Notes: generated from the sequence alone by a model not told the origin. A DNA stretch of 64,000 bases from Camelimonas lactis (GCF_004342915.1 NZ_SLWL01000005.1:124001-188000), one strand, 5' to 3'; counted from the stretch's first letter, positions 1-11,788 are shown. A program made the numbers and translations.

Positions 1-1796
1 GGATTGCCGACCCGCATGAGGAACACGACCTCGCGGATGGTGGAAGCGATATCATCCTCATCAATCGTTGGGGCCGGCATGCGGGCGAACGACGAAAATT
101 CATCGACCATCTGCTTCAGATCATCGACCTGGCGAATGATCGTCGCCGTGCATTGGTCAAAGACTTCGCGATCGCTCACGATCACCTTGCCATATTTCCG
201 GCGGATGCGCTCGGCTGAAAGCTGGATCGGCGTCAGCGGGTTCTTGATTTCGTGAGCGATGCGCCGCGCCACATCCGCCCAGGCTGAGGTGCGCTGGGCG
301 TTGACCAGATCGGTGATGTCATCCAGCGTCACCACCACGCCGCCGCTGCTGACATCGCCCTGCTCTGACGTCACGCGCACGTTCAGCATGCGTTCGTGCT
401 GGTCACGGTCGATGGCGATCTGGCGCTGGACCAGCCGGCGCCCCTCGCCCACCTCCTGCAACAGCCCGCTCACCTCGGGCAGCGCCTCGCGGATCGGCCG
501 GCCAACCAGTTCGTCCGCGCCGGCGCGCAGCAGCGTCTCGGCTGACGGGTTGACGATGGTGATGACGCCGGCGGCGTCAACGCCGACCACGCCCGGCGAC
601 ACGCCCGCCAGCACCGCCTCCATGAAGCGGCGGCGGCGGTCCATCACCTCGGTGGCGGAAACCAGCCCGTCATGCTGGCGACGCAGCTGCCCGGTCATCT
701 TGTTGAAGGTTTCGCCAAGGTGGCCGAGATCGTCGCCGGACTTCTGGGCCGGCACCTGAACGTAATAGTTGCCGCTGGCCACCTGGTCCGCGGCGTGAAT
801 CAGCCGGCGCACCGGCGTCACCAGCCGGTTGGCGAAGCTCATGCCGAACCACAGCGCCGACAGCAGCACGATCAGCGCCACCAGCGCGAACATCGAGGCG
901 AAAGCGATCTGGATGCCGAGCTTCTTTTCCTCCAGCACCTGATAATAGGCCACGCCCGCCTCGGCCATGGGCAGGAAGGCGACGGCCTTGGGGTCGACGG
1001 TGCGGGCGACGAACAGCACCATGCCGTTCAGCTCCGGCACTTTCTGCACCGCGCCAAAGACATTGCGGTTGCCGGGAATGAGGCAGGTCGCGTCGCTGTC
1101 ACTGGCGTTCTGCAGGTCCTCGCGCGTCGGCAGCGGCACATTGAGAATCTGGCCGCTGTCGAAACGCTCCACCACCGAGCCGTCCACCGTCATCAGAATG
1201 GTGATCGGAAAGCCGAGAAACGCCGAGCGTGATTGCAGGAAATCGTGAAACAGCTTCCGGTCGGCGTCGTAAAGCACCCTTGCGCGGTTCAGGTCGCCGG
1301 CCATCAGATTGGCCTCACGCACCACGGTGCGGCACTGGGCGTCGCGATATTCCTTGGCGATCTCCACCGTGTTGGACATCAGCGCCTTGATCGAGCTGAT
1401 GAACCAGGGATCCAGCCCGCGCTCCAGGGTGATCGAGGCCACCACCGCGACGAGGATCACCGGCACGGCGGCGACGAAACAGAACAGGCTGACGATGTGC
1501 ACATGCAGGCCGGCGCCCGCCGCGCCGCGCCGCCGCGCCCGCCACAGGCTGACAGTCTGCGCCAGCACGACCACCAGCAGCGCCACCACCAGCAGCGCGT
1601 TGACGCCGAGCATCCACGCCACCACCACATGGGTGGGCAGGATGGGCGTCATGCCGGCGAGCACAAGGAAGGTGGAGAAAGCGCAGGTCAGCGCGCAGAC
1701 GACCAGGATGACGCCGAGCACGCCGGATACGCGCTGTCCCGGATCTGATCCACGCGCGGCGGCAATGTCATTGTGCGCCGTATTGTCGATGCTCAA
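1..1796 (-). CDS. ntrY: Nitrogen-regulation sensor histidine kinase NtrY (partial, C-terminus off window)
   Basis: Membrane sensor kinase of the NtrYX two-component pair, which acts in nitrogen and redox control. I read it by reverse-translating the strand: N-terminal hydrophobic segments, then a periplasmic/linker region, HAMP and PAS-like regions, and the HisKA box with [20 protein letters not shown] near positions 200-260. The ATP-binding domain is cut by the window edge, so 598 codons are present. No ATG fits. A TTG at 1796 (reading L-S-I-D-N-T-A) is preceded by a GAAGGGG ribosome site about six bases upstream, so I start there. It lies 310 bp downstream of ntrC on the same strand, which suggests its own promoter. 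NtrX is expected beyond the left edge. The family assignment is firm; the start is moderately sure. Confidence 0.9.
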   Translation of the reverse strand, partial: MSIDNTAHNDIAAARGSDPGQRVSGVLGVILVVCALTCAFSTFLVLAGMTPILPTHVVVAWMLGVNALLVVALLVVVLAQTVSLWRARRRGAAGAGLHVHIVSLFCFVAAVPVILVAVVASITLERGLDPWFISSIKALMSNTVEIAKEYRDAQCRTVVREANLMAGDLNRARVLYDADRKLFHDFLQSRSAFLGFPITILMTVDGSVVERFDSGQILNVPLPTREDLQNASDSDATCLIPGNRNVFGAVQKVPELNGMVLFVARTVDPKAVAFLPMAEAGVAYYQVLEEKKLGIQIAFASMFALVALIVLLSALWFGMSFANRLVTPVRRLIHAADQVASGNYYVQVPAQKSGDDLGHLGETFNKMTGQLRRQHDGLVSATEVMDRRRRFMEAVLAGVSPGVVGVDAAGVITIVNPSAETLLRAGADELVGRPIREALPEVSGLLQEVGEGRRLVQRQIAIDRDQHERMLNVRVTSEQGDVSSGGVVVTLDDITDLVNAQRTSAWADVARRIAHEIKNPLTPIQLSAERIRRKYGKVIVSDREVFDQCTATIIRQVDDLKQMVDEFSSFARMPAPTIDEDDIASTIREVVFLMRVGN

Positions 1797-2106
1797 GCAC
1801 GCCCCTTCAGCAACACCCGCTCCGCGACCGGTTGCCGGAAACCGGCAAGCACGGTGCGGCAGCCATTTTCCCGAAGCCTCCGCGTCGGGGCAGGACAGAC
1901 AGCCTCACGTCCCGCCCATACGGCCAGCGGAATCAGCGTGTCGGCACAATCGTCACAGTGTTGTTGAAATACGACATTCTGGAGGCGACGGGAACCGTCG
2001 CCCCCACCATATGGCCCGTAACTGGCCGTTTCGGGGTCAATCCACCACGCGCGGCGGCCGGGTCTGGCCGCCAGCCCCCTGGCTACCGCCCTTCCCGCGC
2101 CAGGAC
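1797..2106. other. ntrC-ntrY intergenic region
   Basis: This 310-bp non-coding stretch separates ntrC from ntrY, both on the minus strand. I see no convincing ORF, intrinsic terminator or sigma-70 promoter. A separate ntrYX promoter is likely from the spacing alone. Confidence 0.5.
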
Positions 2107-3606
<1,500 letters not shown>

Positions 3607-3610
3607 GGGT

Positions 3611-4768
3611 TCAAGCCTCCGTCCCCCGGCCGTCATGGGCCGAGTACATGGGCATCAGAACGCGAAACACCGTCCTGTGCGCCACCGATTCACATTCAAC
3701 GACGCCGCCATGGTCGCCGATGATCCTCGCCACCAATGCAAGACCCAGGCCACTTCCCTGCATCTTGGTGGTGACAAAGGGATCGAACAGGTCTGGCAGC
3801 ATGTCGGGCGGCACGCCGGGGCCATTGTCGGTGACGCAAAATTCCAGCGGCAGGCTGGTTTTCTGCCGTGATCCCGGCGTCTGGATGTGAATGCCGGCGC
3901 GAAACGCCGTGGTCAGGTTGATTTCGCCGTCCTGCGCGTCCGGGCCGATGGCCTCGGCGGCGTTCTTCACAAGGTTGAGAAATACCTGGATCAGCTGGTC
4001 GCGGTTGGCGTGGACCGGCGGCAGCGATGGATCATAATGACAGTTGATGCGGATGTGGCGGGCAAAGCCGCTCAGCGCCAGCTTGCGCACGTGGTCGAGC
4101 ACGCCATGAATGTTCACCGGCTCGCGCCCGGCCGGATGCTCGTCGCTGAAAAACTCCATCCGTTCGACCAGCTTGACGATGCGATCGGCCTCGTCGCAGA
4201 TGAGCCGGGTCAACTCCTGGTCCTCTTCGCTGGCTGACTGCTCAAGCAGCTGCGCCGCGCCGCGAATGCCGGACAGCGGGTTCTTGATTTCATGCGCCAG
4301 CATCGATCCCAGCACGCTCATGGAGCGGCCTGCGCTGCGCGTGGTCAGTTGCCTGTCCAGTTTTTCAGCAATTGTCCGCTCCTGCAGCACAATGATGATA
4401 TTTTCATCATTCTCCGGCATCGGCGCGGCGAAAATGTCGCTCACCCGCACCCGGGCCGTCCAGGGACGCTCGATGGCGACGCCGTAGCTGTTGACGCTGG
4501 TTTTGCGCTGGCGCGCTTCCTCGACGATGGCCAGCACCGGCGAACCGAACGGGAACACCTGATCGAGCGTGCGCCGCTGCAACACGGCGCGGCTCTGCTC
4601 GAAGAAGTCCTCGGCGGCCACGTTGACGTAAAGCACCCGATTTCCGGGGCCTACGGTCATGATGGGCGCCGGCATGACATTGAGGATGTCCCCCGCGTCA
4701 GGAACCGCGCTGGCGCCAGGCGCCTCCCCGGGGTCCGGGATGTGATCAGCGCCTGACGTTTTGCTCAT
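3611..4768 (-). CDS. ntrB: Nitrogen regulation sensor histidine kinase NtrB
   Basis: Soluble PAS-histidine kinase/phosphatase that sets NtrC phosphorylation in response to PII. The protein is 385 residues. A PAS domain lies at about 25-135 and HisKA has phospho-acceptor His159 in [12 protein letters not shown]. The HATPase_c region shows an N-box ([10 protein letters not shown]), DNGPGVP, and a G2 box GSGLGLALV. There are no membrane segments, as expected for NtrB. The gene overlaps the end of dusB by four bases (ATGA) and is followed after four bases by ntrC. This dusB(nifR3)-ntrB-ntrC order is the classical alphaproteobacterial operon. Confidence 0.96.
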   Translation of the reverse strand: MSKTSGADHIPDPGEAPGASAVPDAGDILNVMPAPIMTVGPGNRVLYVNVAAEDFFEQSRAVLQRRTLDQVFPFGSPVLAIVEEARQRKTSVNSYGVAIERPWTARVRVSDIFAAPMPENDENIIIVLQERTIAEKLDRQLTTRSAGRSMSVLGSMLAHEIKNPLSGIRGAAQLLEQSASEEDQELTRLICDEADRIVKLVERMEFFSDEHPAGREPVNIHGVLDHVRKLALSGFARHIRINCHYDPSLPPVHANRDQLIQVFLNLVKNAAEAIGPDAQDGEINLTTAFRAGIHIQTPGSRQKTSLPLEFCVTDNGPGVPPDMLPDLFDPFVTTKMQGSGLGLALVARIIGDHGGVVECESVAHRTVFRVLMPMYSAHDGRGTEA

Positions 4769-5796
4769 GCTGCGAAGTCCTGCCTGGCGGAGGTCTGGGG
4801 AGCGATGTTTCGGGAAGCGCGGTCCGGAATCGCCCGCAGCATGCGCAACACCTCGTGTGGCTGGCGGGCGGCGGTCAGGGCGGCGCGCAGTTCGGAGGGC
4901 GCGCCGGCGTGCGCGGCGAAGGCGGCCAGGTGCTTGCGCGCATGGCGCACGCCCACGTCAACGCCATAGAGACCGAGCATGCACTCATAATGCTCGCACA
5001 TGGCGGCCACCTGCTCCGCATGCTCAGGCGTCCGGCGGATGTCGCCAGTCAGGCTGGCGGCGATCTCGCCCACCAGCCACGGCTGCCCCAGCGCCGCGCG
5101 GCCAACCATCACCGCGTCCGCCCCGGATTGCGCCAGCGCCGCGCGCGCATCGGCGGCGCTGGCGATGTCGCCGTTGACCATCAGCGGCAGGGCGATCGCC
5201 TCGCGCACCGCCCTGACCGCGCGCCAGTCGGCGCTTCCCTTGTAGAATTGCTGACGGGTGCGACCGTGCACCGTCACCATGGCGACGCCGGCCGCCGCCG
5301 CCCGCCGGGCGAGCTCAGGCGCGTTGCGCGTGGCGTCGTCCCAGCCCAGCCGCATCTTCAGGGTGACAGGAACCGTCACGGCCGCGACCGTGGCCTCCAC
5401 CAGCGTCAGCGCATGATCCAGGTCGCGCATCAGTGCCGAACCGGACTGGCCGCCCGTGACGCTGCGGGCCGGGCAGCCCATGTTGATGTCAATAATGTGA
5501 GCGCCGGCCGCCTCGGCGACACGCGCGCCCTCGCCCATCCAGTGCGCCTCGCAGCCAGCGAGCTGCACCACATGCACGTCGACGCCGGCGCCTTCGGCGC
5601 GGGTTGACGCCTCCGCGTCGCCATGGGCGAATGACCGGCAGGCCACCATTTCCGAAACCACCAGCGACGCGCCAAAGCGTCCGGCGAGCCGCCGGAATCC
5701 CACGTCCGTCACGCCGGACATCGGGGCCAGCGCCGCGCCGCCGCCGGTCCGCAGTTTGTCAATGGCGTGAAAACCACGCCTCGCCTGGTCGTTCAT
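4765..5796 (-). CDS. dusB: tRNA-dihydrouridine synthase DusB (NifR3)
   Basis: Flavoenzyme that reduces specific uridines in the tRNA D-loop to dihydrouridine using FMN and NADPH. It is 343 residues, full length for the family. It has the N-terminal FMN-barrel signature [15 protein letters not shown] at 23-37, the catalytic Cys108 in NMGCPA, and the phosphate-binding [12 protein letters not shown] near 240. It is first in the nitrogen-control operon and overlaps ntrB by four bases. The gene is divergent from ispDF, with 123 bp between the two starts, which must hold both promoters. In rhizobia this position gave the gene the name nifR3. No regulatory role follows from the sequence. Confidence 0.95.
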   Translation of the reverse strand: MNDQARRGFHAIDKLRTGGGAALAPMSGVTDVGFRRLAGRFGASLVVSEMVACRSFAHGDAEASTRAEGAGVDVHVVQLAGCEAHWMGEGARVAEAAGAHIIDINMGCPARSVTGGQSGSALMRDLDHALTLVEATVAAVTVPVTLKMRLGWDDATRNAPELARRAAAAGVAMVTVHGRTRQQFYKGSADWRAVRAVREAIALPLMVNGDIASAADARAALAQSGADAVMVGRAALGQPWLVGEIAASLTGDIRRTPEHAEQVAAMCEHYECMLGLYGVDVGVRHARKHLAAFAAHAGAPSELRAALTAARQPHEVLRMLRAIPDRASRNIAPQTSARQDFAA

Positions 5797-5919
5797 GATC
5801 CATGTCTTTTACCGGCGCGACGCCGCCAGCGCCAGAGCCGGCGACGCCCGCGCCTGTCGCCGCGCCATTTCCCCTCCGCCACAAGATGCACTAAAGGGGC
5901 GCGTGAGGTGGAGCCATTC

Positions 5920-7230
5920 ATGACAGGTCAAAACGCAGCGACTGCCCGGCGGGCGCGCAACGAGGCGGACATGGACGCGGATCAGGGCGCCGTGGACGCC
6001 ATTATTGTCGCCGCCGGTCGCGGCGAACGGGCTGGAGCCGGCGCGCCCAAGCAGTATCGCGATCTCGACGGCGAGCCGGTGCTGCTGCGCAGCCTGCGCA
6101 GTTTTCTCGCCTTGCCGGCCATCCGCCGCGTTGTCGTGGTTGTGCGGGCGGAAGATCGCGGCCTGTTCGACGCCGCCGTGGCCGGCCTTGGCGCTGAATA
6201 TTCCGGCCGGCTGATGTCTGTGGATGGCGGCGCCAGCCGCCAGGCCTCGGTGCGCCACGGCCTGGAGGCGCTGGCGTCGATGACGGCGCCGCCGGACCAT
6301 GTGCTGATCCACGACGCCGCCCGCCCCTGGGCCAGCGCCAGCCTGATCCGGCGCGCCATCACCGCCGCCAGGACCCATGGCTCCGCTGTGCCGGGGCTCG
6401 CCGTGTCGGACACCATCAAAGCGGTCGACGCCTGCGGCCAGGTCACCGCGACCCTGCCGCGTCCGGCCCTGCGCGCCATCCAGACGCCGCAGGCCTTCCG
6501 CTTCGCCGCCATTCTCGACGCCCACCGACGCGCCCTTGGCGAACCGGCGGAATTCACCGACGACGCGGCGATCGCCGAATGGGCCGGCCTGCCCGTGCAT
6601 GTGTTCGAGGGCGAGGCGGCCAACAGCAAGATCACCCATCCACACGATTTCAGGGCGCCTGTCATGCAAGCCCCCGCCGCCAGCCTCATCAGCCGCACTG
6701 GCATCGGCTATGACGTGCACGCCTTCACGCCTGGCGACCACATCTGGCTGGGCGGCGTGCGCATCCCCAGCGACCTTGCGGTCACCGCCCATTCCGACGG
6801 CGACGTGGTGTTGCACGCCCTCACCGACGCCCTGCTCGGAACCATCGGCGACGGCGACATCGGAACGCATTTCCCGCCCAGCGACCCGCAATGGGCAGGC
6901 GCCGCGTCGGACCGGTTCCTGGCGCATGCGGTGCGGCTGGTGCGGGCGCGCGGCGGGGTCATTGATCATCTCGACGTCGTGATCGTTTGCGAATACCCGA
7001 AAATCGGGCCGCACCGCGCCGCCATCCGCGCGCGGATTGCGGAAATAGTCGGGGTCGGCGAAACTGCTGTTTCGATCAAGGCGACCACCTCCGAGCGGCT
7101 GGGCTTCACCGGTCGCCGCGAGGGCATCGCCGCCCAGGCTGTCGCCTCCGTCCGGCTGCCAGGCCCGGGCTCATCCGGCGACACGGACGGGCGCATCGCA
7201 TCCGGGGAACACCCCGAGCCGGCGAAGTGA
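5920..7230 (+). CDS. ispDF: Bifunctional IspD/IspF (MEP isoprenoid pathway)
   Basis: A fusion of two non-consecutive enzymes of the methylerythritol phosphate pathway. The N-terminal half is 2-C-methyl-D-erythritol 4-phosphate cytidylyltransferase (IspD): [16 protein letters not shown] near residue 30 binds CTP, and HDAARPW follows further on. The C-terminal part is 2-C-methyl-D-erythritol 2,4-cyclodiphosphate synthase (IspF), beginning about residue 249 ([11 protein letters not shown]). It carries the metal ligands in DVHAF and [10 protein letters not shown] and ends with the [11 protein letters not shown] signature. The fusion is usual in alphaproteobacteria. I start at the ATG at 5920, behind GAGGTGGAG; the reading frame stays open upstream into the dusB promoter region. 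The cinA-type gene follows 100 bp later. Confidence 0.95.
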   Translation: MTGQNAATARRARNEADMDADQGAVDAIIVAAGRGERAGAGAPKQYRDLDGEPVLLRSLRSFLALPAIRRVVVVVRAEDRGLFDAAVAGLGAEYSGRLMSVDGGASRQASVRHGLEALASMTAPPDHVLIHDAARPWASASLIRRAITAARTHGSAVPGLAVSDTIKAVDACGQVTATLPRPALRAIQTPQAFRFAAILDAHRRALGEPAEFTDDAAIAEWAGLPVHVFEGEAANSKITHPHDFRAPVMQAPAASLISRTGIGYDVHAFTPGDHIWLGGVRIPSDLAVTAHSDGDVVLHALTDALLGTIGDGDIGTHFPPSDPQWAGAASDRFLAHAVRLVRARGGVIDHLDVVIVCEYPKIGPHRAAIRARIAEIVGVGETAVSIKATTSERLGFTGRREGIAAQAVASVRLPGPGSSGDTDGRIASGEHPEPAK

Positions 7231-7330
7231 CGTAAAACGCCCGCTCCGCGTCGGCGTTCTCGCCAGCGCAACCATGCGGGCCGCGAACGTTTCGCCCTGA
7301 CCTCATGCTCACATCAACGGGGAAAGCGCC

Positions 7331-7828
7331 ATGATCATCGCGCCGGACATCGAACGGCAGGCTGAAGATTTGCTGGCTTTTTACCGCCGCTACCGGCTGA
7401 CGCTCGCCACTGTCGAATCCTGCACCGGCGGTCTTGTCGCCGCCGCGCTCACCGGCATACCGGGCGCATCGGACGTCATCGACCGCGGCTACGTCACCTA
7501 TTCCAATCGCGCCAAGCACGAGATGGTCGGCGTGCCGAAGGAGCTGCTGGAGCGTTTCGGCGCGGTCAGCGAACAGGCGGCGCGGGCCATGGCCATCGGC
7601 GCCCTGTCGCGCTGCCCGGCCAACGTCACCGTCGCCATCACCGGCATTGCCGGCCCTGGCGGCGGCAGTGAGGACAAGCCGGTGGGCCTGGTGCATTTCG
7701 CCGCCGCCCGCGAAGGCCGCGAGACGCTGCATGTGGAGCGCCAGTTCGGCGAGATCGGCCGCGAGGCGATCCGCGCGGCGTCGGTGTTGCAGGCGTTTGA
7801 TCTGCTTCGCCAGATGGCGGAAGAGTAA
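7331..7828 (+). CDS. CinA C-terminal domain family nicotinamide-nucleotide amidohydrolase (PncC-like)
   Basis: A stand-alone CinA C-terminal domain of 165 residues, expected to deamidate nicotinamide mononucleotide to nicotinate mononucleotide in NAD salvage. Visible signatures are VESCTGGLV near residue 33, the conserved YVTYSNRAK and GAVSEQAARAMA stretches, and AITGIAGPGGG near 103. The N-terminal MoCF/ADP-ribose pyrophosphatase-like half of full CinA is absent; short versions like this are common in proteobacteria. A GGGGAAAG ribosome site precedes the ATG. It lies downstream of ispDF on the same strand and is followed at once by a hairpin terminator. Confidence 0.92.
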   Translation: MIIAPDIERQAEDLLAFYRRYRLTLATVESCTGGLVAAALTGIPGASDVIDRGYVTYSNRAKHEMVGVPKELLERFGAVSEQAARAMAIGALSRCPANVTVAITGIAGPGGGSEDKPVGLVHFAAAREGRETLHVERQFGEIGREAIRAASVLQAFDLLRQMAEE

Positions 7829-7855
7829 GCCGCCCTCCGCCGGGCGGCGCCTTTT
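7829..7855 (+). terminator. Rho-independent terminator after the cinA-type gene
   Basis: GCCGCCC and GGGCGGC form a 7-bp stem around a six-base loop, directly after the stop codon and followed by GCCTTTT. It closes the ispDF-cinA unit. Confidence 0.65.
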
Positions 7856-8012
7856 ATGGTTTTGCCCGCCAGCGGGGCGCTGCCTGCCGGCGGGGGGCTT
7901 TGCCGGGCATGACTCGTGGCGGCCTTGCCACGCGCTTCCGGCAAGCCCCGCGTAACCCGCGCTCATGCGGGAAAGCGGCCGATGCATCGGCGCGCGCCCG
8001 ATGACCGGCGTT

Positions 8013-9605
8013 TCAGTGGGCGTCCACCTGAACGCCGGCGTCCGGCTTGTTGATGAACGGCGTCAGGAAAATCAGCGCGACGAACAGGAAGCTCAGCAGG
8101 TAGAAGACGTCGGCGAAAGCCATCACCGTCGCTTCGCGTCGCACCAGCTGCGCCATCTGTTTCAGCGCCGCCATGTCCGCGTCCGATCCCCGCGCCGCCA
8201 TCGCGCCGGTCAGGGCGGAAAGCCGCTCCAGCGCCACATCGCGCGACCAGGTCACCTGTTCGGCCAGGCGTTGCAGATGCAGGTCCATGCGGTTGTTCAG
8301 CACGGTGTTGATCAGCGCCAGGCCCACGGCGCCGCCGAGGTTTCGCGTCAGGTTAAACAGGCCCGAGGCGTTTTTCACCTCATCGGGCGGCAGGGTGCCG
8401 AGGGCGATGTTATTCACCGGCACCATGCAGGCCATGATGCCGACGCCGCGCAGGATTTGTGGAATGAACAGCTCCCAGAAATCCCAGTCGGCGGTGATGC
8501 CCGTCACCATCCATGTGCCCAGGGCGAACGCGCCGAAGCCGATGCCGATCAGCACGCGCTGGTCCATTATCGCGGAGAGCCTGCCGATGAAGGGCGCCGA
8601 CAGAAACATCGCCGCGCCGGTGACGAACATGGTTTCGCCAATCTGCAACGGCGAATAGCCGCGGATGCGGGCGAGGTAGATGGGGTAAAGATAGGTCAGC
8701 CCGTACAGGCCGATGCCCATGACGAAGCTGAACAGCGACCCGGCCGCGAAATTGCGGTTGGTGAAAGCGCGCAGATTGACGACGGGCTCGTCCACCGTGA
8801 GCGTTCGCCAGAAGAACAGCCCCGAGGCGACGATGGCCACGGCGGTGAAAACAACGATATATTCGTCGGAAAACCAGTCCTTTATCGGACCTTCTTCAAG
8901 CACGAACTCAAGACTGCCCAGAAACAGGGCCATCGTGATCAGCCCGGTCCAGTCGAAGCGCCGCAGCAGCGCGAAATCCGGTTCGTCGAAGTCGATCAGC
9001 GTGACCGAGAGTATGGTCACCACGATCCCGGGCACGATGTTGATCAGGAACAGCCAGTGCCAGGAGAAGATGTCGGTGAGATAGCCGCCGACGGTGGGGC
9101 CGATGGTCGGCGCCATGGTGGCGACAAGGCCGATGATCGGCGAGACGATCGGACGTTTTTCCGGCGGAAACACCGTGAACGCCGCCGCGAACACCGTGGG
9201 GATCATGCCGCCGCCGATGAACCCCTGCAGCGCCCGGTAGACGATCATCTGCTCGATCGTCGTGGCCGTGGCGCACATCAGGCTCATGAAGGTGAAGCCC
9301 GCGGCGGATATGGTGAAGAGCACCCGCGTCGACAGCGCCCGCGACAGGAAGCCCGACAGCGGAATCATGATCACTTCGGCGATCAGATAGCTGGTCTGTA
9401 CCCAGGGGATTTCGTCGGCGCTGGCGCTGAGGCCAGCCTGGATCTGCGGCAAGGACGCGGAAACGATCTGAATATCCAGAATCGCCATGAACATGCCGAA
9501 CACCATCGCGATGAAGGCGATGAACCGGCGCTTGTCGAGTGGCGGCGCGACCGGCGTCGCCGGAACGGCGCCGGCGATCCCGGATGCGGTGGCGGCGGCT
9601 GTCAT
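8013..9605 (-). CDS. emrB: DHA2-family drug:H+ antiporter, EmrB/QacA type
   Basis: Inner-membrane major facilitator pump of the 14-helix DHA2 group, 530 residues. The first helix carries the family pattern MAILDIQIVSASLP, followed by WVQTSYLIAEV and the helix-5 antiporter motif region (GPTVGGYL). It should pump toxic organic compounds out together with the adjacent membrane-fusion protein through an outer-membrane channel such as TolC. I choose the ATG at 9605, which has AGGGGAT eight bases upstream; a start 12 codons earlier is open but has a poor ribosome site. It lies 139 bp downstream of emrA on the same strand. No outer-membrane factor gene is next to it. Confidence 0.9.
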   Translation of the reverse strand: MTAAATASGIAGAVPATPVAPPLDKRRFIAFIAMVFGMFMAILDIQIVSASLPQIQAGLSASADEIPWVQTSYLIAEVIMIPLSGFLSRALSTRVLFTISAAGFTFMSLMCATATTIEQMIVYRALQGFIGGGMIPTVFAAAFTVFPPEKRPIVSPIIGLVATMAPTIGPTVGGYLTDIFSWHWLFLINIVPGIVVTILSVTLIDFDEPDFALLRRFDWTGLITMALFLGSLEFVLEEGPIKDWFSDEYIVVFTAVAIVASGLFFWRTLTVDEPVVNLRAFTNRNFAAGSLFSFVMGIGLYGLTYLYPIYLARIRGYSPLQIGETMFVTGAAMFLSAPFIGRLSAIMDQRVLIGIGFGAFALGTWMVTGITADWDFWELFIPQILRGVGIMACMVPVNNIALGTLPPDEVKNASGLFNLTRNLGGAVGLALINTVLNNRMDLHLQRLAEQVTWSRDVALERLSALTGAMAARGSDADMAALKQMAQLVRREATVMAFADVFYLLSFLFVALIFLTPFINKPDAGVQVDAH

Positions 9606-9744
9606 GACCGTGATCCCCTGACCGTCCGGGGCCGGGATCATCCCAGGGGCCTGGCCGGCATGTCGTCCTCGCGCTGCTGCGCTTTTTCAAACAACGGTCC
9701 GCGCGCCGCCTCCGGCGCCCGCCCCGCGAACGGCTCTGGCCTGA

Positions 9745-10908
9745 TCAGGGCGCTTTCGCCTGCGCCTTCGGCCCGGTGCGCGCGTCCACCGTCGCCACCA
9801 CGGAGAGGCCCGGGCGCAGCACATGCTCCGCCGCCTCTTCCCGTTCGATGGAGAGCCGCACCGGCATGCGCTGCACGATCTTGGTGAAGTTGCCGGTGGC
9901 GTTATCCGGCGGCAGCAGGCTGAACAGCGCGCCAGACGCCGGCGACAGGCTTTCCACCGTGGCGGTGAAATGCCGGTCCGGATAAGCGTCGACGGTGATT
10001 TCCACCTTCTGCCCGGGCTTCAGCCTGGAGATCTGCGTTTCCTTGAAATTGGCGTCGATATAGACCTCGTCGAGCGGCACCAGCGCGGCGAGGCGCTGGC
10101 CCGGCTGGACATACTGGCCCGTCTGCACCGCCTTGTTGCCCACCACGCCGTTGATGGGCGAACGCACCTCGGTGAACGACAGGTCGCGCTCCGCCTTGCT
10201 GGTGGCGATGCGGTATTCGTTGAGCACGGCCTCGGCCTCGCCCTTCTGCGCGATCAGCACCGCGACATTGGCGTTGGCGGACGCCAGAGCCGCCTTGGCC
10301 GCCATCAGCGAGCTGTCGGCCCGGGCCTGGTCGGCGCGCGCCAGCTCCAGCTTCTGCTGGCTGGCGAAGTCGCGTTGGGCCAGCTTGTTCTGGCGCTCCA
10401 GCTCGGCGTGGGTGCGGATGACGTCCGCCTCGGCGGCGGGAATCTGCGCCTGCGCCTGGGCGACGGCGGCGCGGGCGGCGTCAATCTGGTGCGAGATGCG
10501 GTCGAGCGCCGCCAGCTGGGTCTTTTCCTTGCCCCGCGCCGATTCGAGCGCCAGGCGGTAGTCGCCCGAGTCGATACGGGCGATGACGTCGCCCACCTTC
10601 ACGTCCTGGTTATTGTCCACCAGAACCTCGGTCACATAGCCGGAAACCTTGGCGGCCAGCAGGGTGATGTCGGCCCGCACGTAAGCGTCGTCGGTCGAGA
10701 CCATGAAACGGCCGGTGGTCCACCAGTAAGCGCCAGCCCAGACGACGCCCGCAACAGCCGCGACCGCCAGACCACCCAGGATGACTTTCTTCCGGCTCCG
10801 GCGCGGCTGCGCCGTGGCGTGATCGGTCGCATGGGCCGCCGTCACGTCCTGGCGCGCCCCCACCGGGGCGCCGCCGCCCATACCGCCAGCATTGTCCTGC
10901 CTGCTCAT
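9745..10908 (-). CDS. emrA: EmrA/HlyD-family membrane fusion protein
   Basis: Periplasmic adaptor of a tripartite efflux pump, 387 residues. It has a 40-residue cytoplasmic leader, a single membrane anchor at about 42-63, and then the first biotinyl-lipoyl-like half (TDDAYVRADITLLAAKVSG). A long alpha-helical hairpin rich in Ala/Gln/Glu covers about 130-240. The second lipoyl half and beta-barrel include VRSPINGVVG and GQYVQPGQRL. The ATG at 10908 has GGAGATG six bases before it; longer in-frame starts reach into the operator and are rejected. It is first in the emrA-emrB unit, divergent from the TetR gene, with the palindrome at 10972-10992 between them. Confidence 0.92.
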   Translation of the reverse strand: MSRQDNAGGMGGGAPVGARQDVTAAHATDHATAQPRRSRKKVILGGLAVAAVAGVVWAGAYWWTTGRFMVSTDDAYVRADITLLAAKVSGYVTEVLVDNNQDVKVGDVIARIDSGDYRLALESARGKEKTQLAALDRISHQIDAARAAVAQAQAQIPAAEADVIRTHAELERQNKLAQRDFASQQKLELARADQARADSSLMAAKAALASANANVAVLIAQKGEAEAVLNEYRIATSKAERDLSFTEVRSPINGVVGNKAVQTGQYVQPGQRLAALVPLDEVYIDANFKETQISRLKPGQKVEITVDAYPDRHFTATVESLSPASGALFSLLPPDNATGNFTKIVQRMPVRLSIEREEAAEHVLRPGLSVVATVDARTGPKAQAKAP

Positions 10909-10971
10909 CAAACATCTCCAGGCGCTCTTCGCCATCTGGCGCCTTGTCCCGACAGAGAACAGTTGATTATT

Positions 10972-10992
10972 TTGACCGAACCGTTCAGTCAA
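10972..10992. promoter_or_regulatory. Palindromic operator between emrAB and its TetR gene
   Basis: Half-sites TTGACCGAAC (10972-10981) and GTTCAGTCAA (10983-10992) form a 21-bp inverted repeat around a central C with one mismatched pair. On the minus strand TTGACT is followed, 17 bases on, by TAATCA, a plausible -35/-10 for emrA. Repressor binding there would block that promoter. Size and symmetry fit a TetR dimer site. The assignment to the neighbouring regulator is inferred. Confidence 0.7.
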
Positions 10993-11080
10993 TGGATGAA
11001 ACGGATAACGGCGCCGAACTCACAGCAGTTCCGGCAGCCGCCAGATTTCCGCCAGGTCAAGGCGACCCGCGAGTTAAGGT

Positions 11081-11788
11081 ATGCAAAAAATGACCTCGCC
11101 TGCACCAGGGCATGCACTGCCAGCAGATCAGTCCCGCGCCAGGGGCGAGACCGACGCCGGCGCGCGCGCCGTGACGGCGGCGCCGTTGGCGCCAGACGGC
11201 AAGCGTGACCAGATCCTCGCCGGCGCGCGCCAGGTTTTTCGTTCCCAGGGGTTCGATGCGGCCAGCATGGACGGCGTCGCCCGCGCCGCTGGCGTGTCGA
11301 AAGGCACCCTGTACGTTTACTTCACCAGCAAGGAAGGGCTTTTCGCCGATCTGGTGCGGGCGGACCTGCAGGCGGCGGCGGAACAGCAGGCCATTCTGGA
11401 CCGCAACAACCCGGATATACGCGCCGTCCTGCACGCCTATGGCGTCAGCTTTATCCGCCGCATGCTGGAGCCGGAGCATATCGCCATGGTGCGCATGGTG
11501 ATCGCCGCGTCAATCAAGCTGCCGGCGCTGGGCCAGATCTTTTATGAGGCGGGCCCGGAACACGGGATCAACCACCTCTCCGGCTATCTTGATGAATGCA
11601 CGGCGCGGGGCCAGCTGGATATTCCGGACACCGCCCTGGCGGCCGCTCAATTTTATGAGCTGTGCCAGGGGGCCATCGTCAAACCGCTGTTCTTTGGCGC
11701 GCCGTCCGACACCTCGGACACCTCCATCCAGAAGACCATCGTCTCGGCGCTCGACATGTTCATGGGGCGCTACCGCCCCGGCGCCTGA
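11081..11788 (+). CDS. TetR/AcrR-family transcriptional regulator (efflux pump repressor)
   Basis: One-component repressor of 235 residues. After a 40-residue unstructured leader, the TetR DNA-binding domain runs from about 40 to 90 (RDQILAGARQVF, then the helix-turn-helix ASMDGVARAAGVSKGTLYVYF). The ligand domain resembles the AefR-like C-terminal family (QFYELCQGAIVKPLFFG). It is divergent from emrAB with a 21-bp palindrome between, so it probably represses both the pump and itself. Two ATGs are possible, at 11081 and 11090; the later one has the better-spaced AAGG. The ligand cannot be told. Confidence 0.9.
   Translation: MQKMTSPAPGHALPADQSRARGETDAGARAVTAAPLAPDGKRDQILAGARQVFRSQGFDAASMDGVARAAGVSKGTLYVYFTSKEGLFADLVRADLQAAAEQQAILDRNNPDIRAVLHAYGVSFIRRMLEPEHIAMVRMVIAASIKLPALGQIFYEAGPEHGINHLSGYLDECTARGQLDIPDTALAAAQFYELCQGAIVKPLFFGAPSDTSDTSIQKTIVSALDMFMGRYRPGA

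Noticed and set aside
7965-9887. A 640-codon open frame antisense to the EmrB-type pump
   Set aside because: Asp/His/Arg/Gln-rich shadow frame; the minus strand encodes a complete 14-helix transporter.
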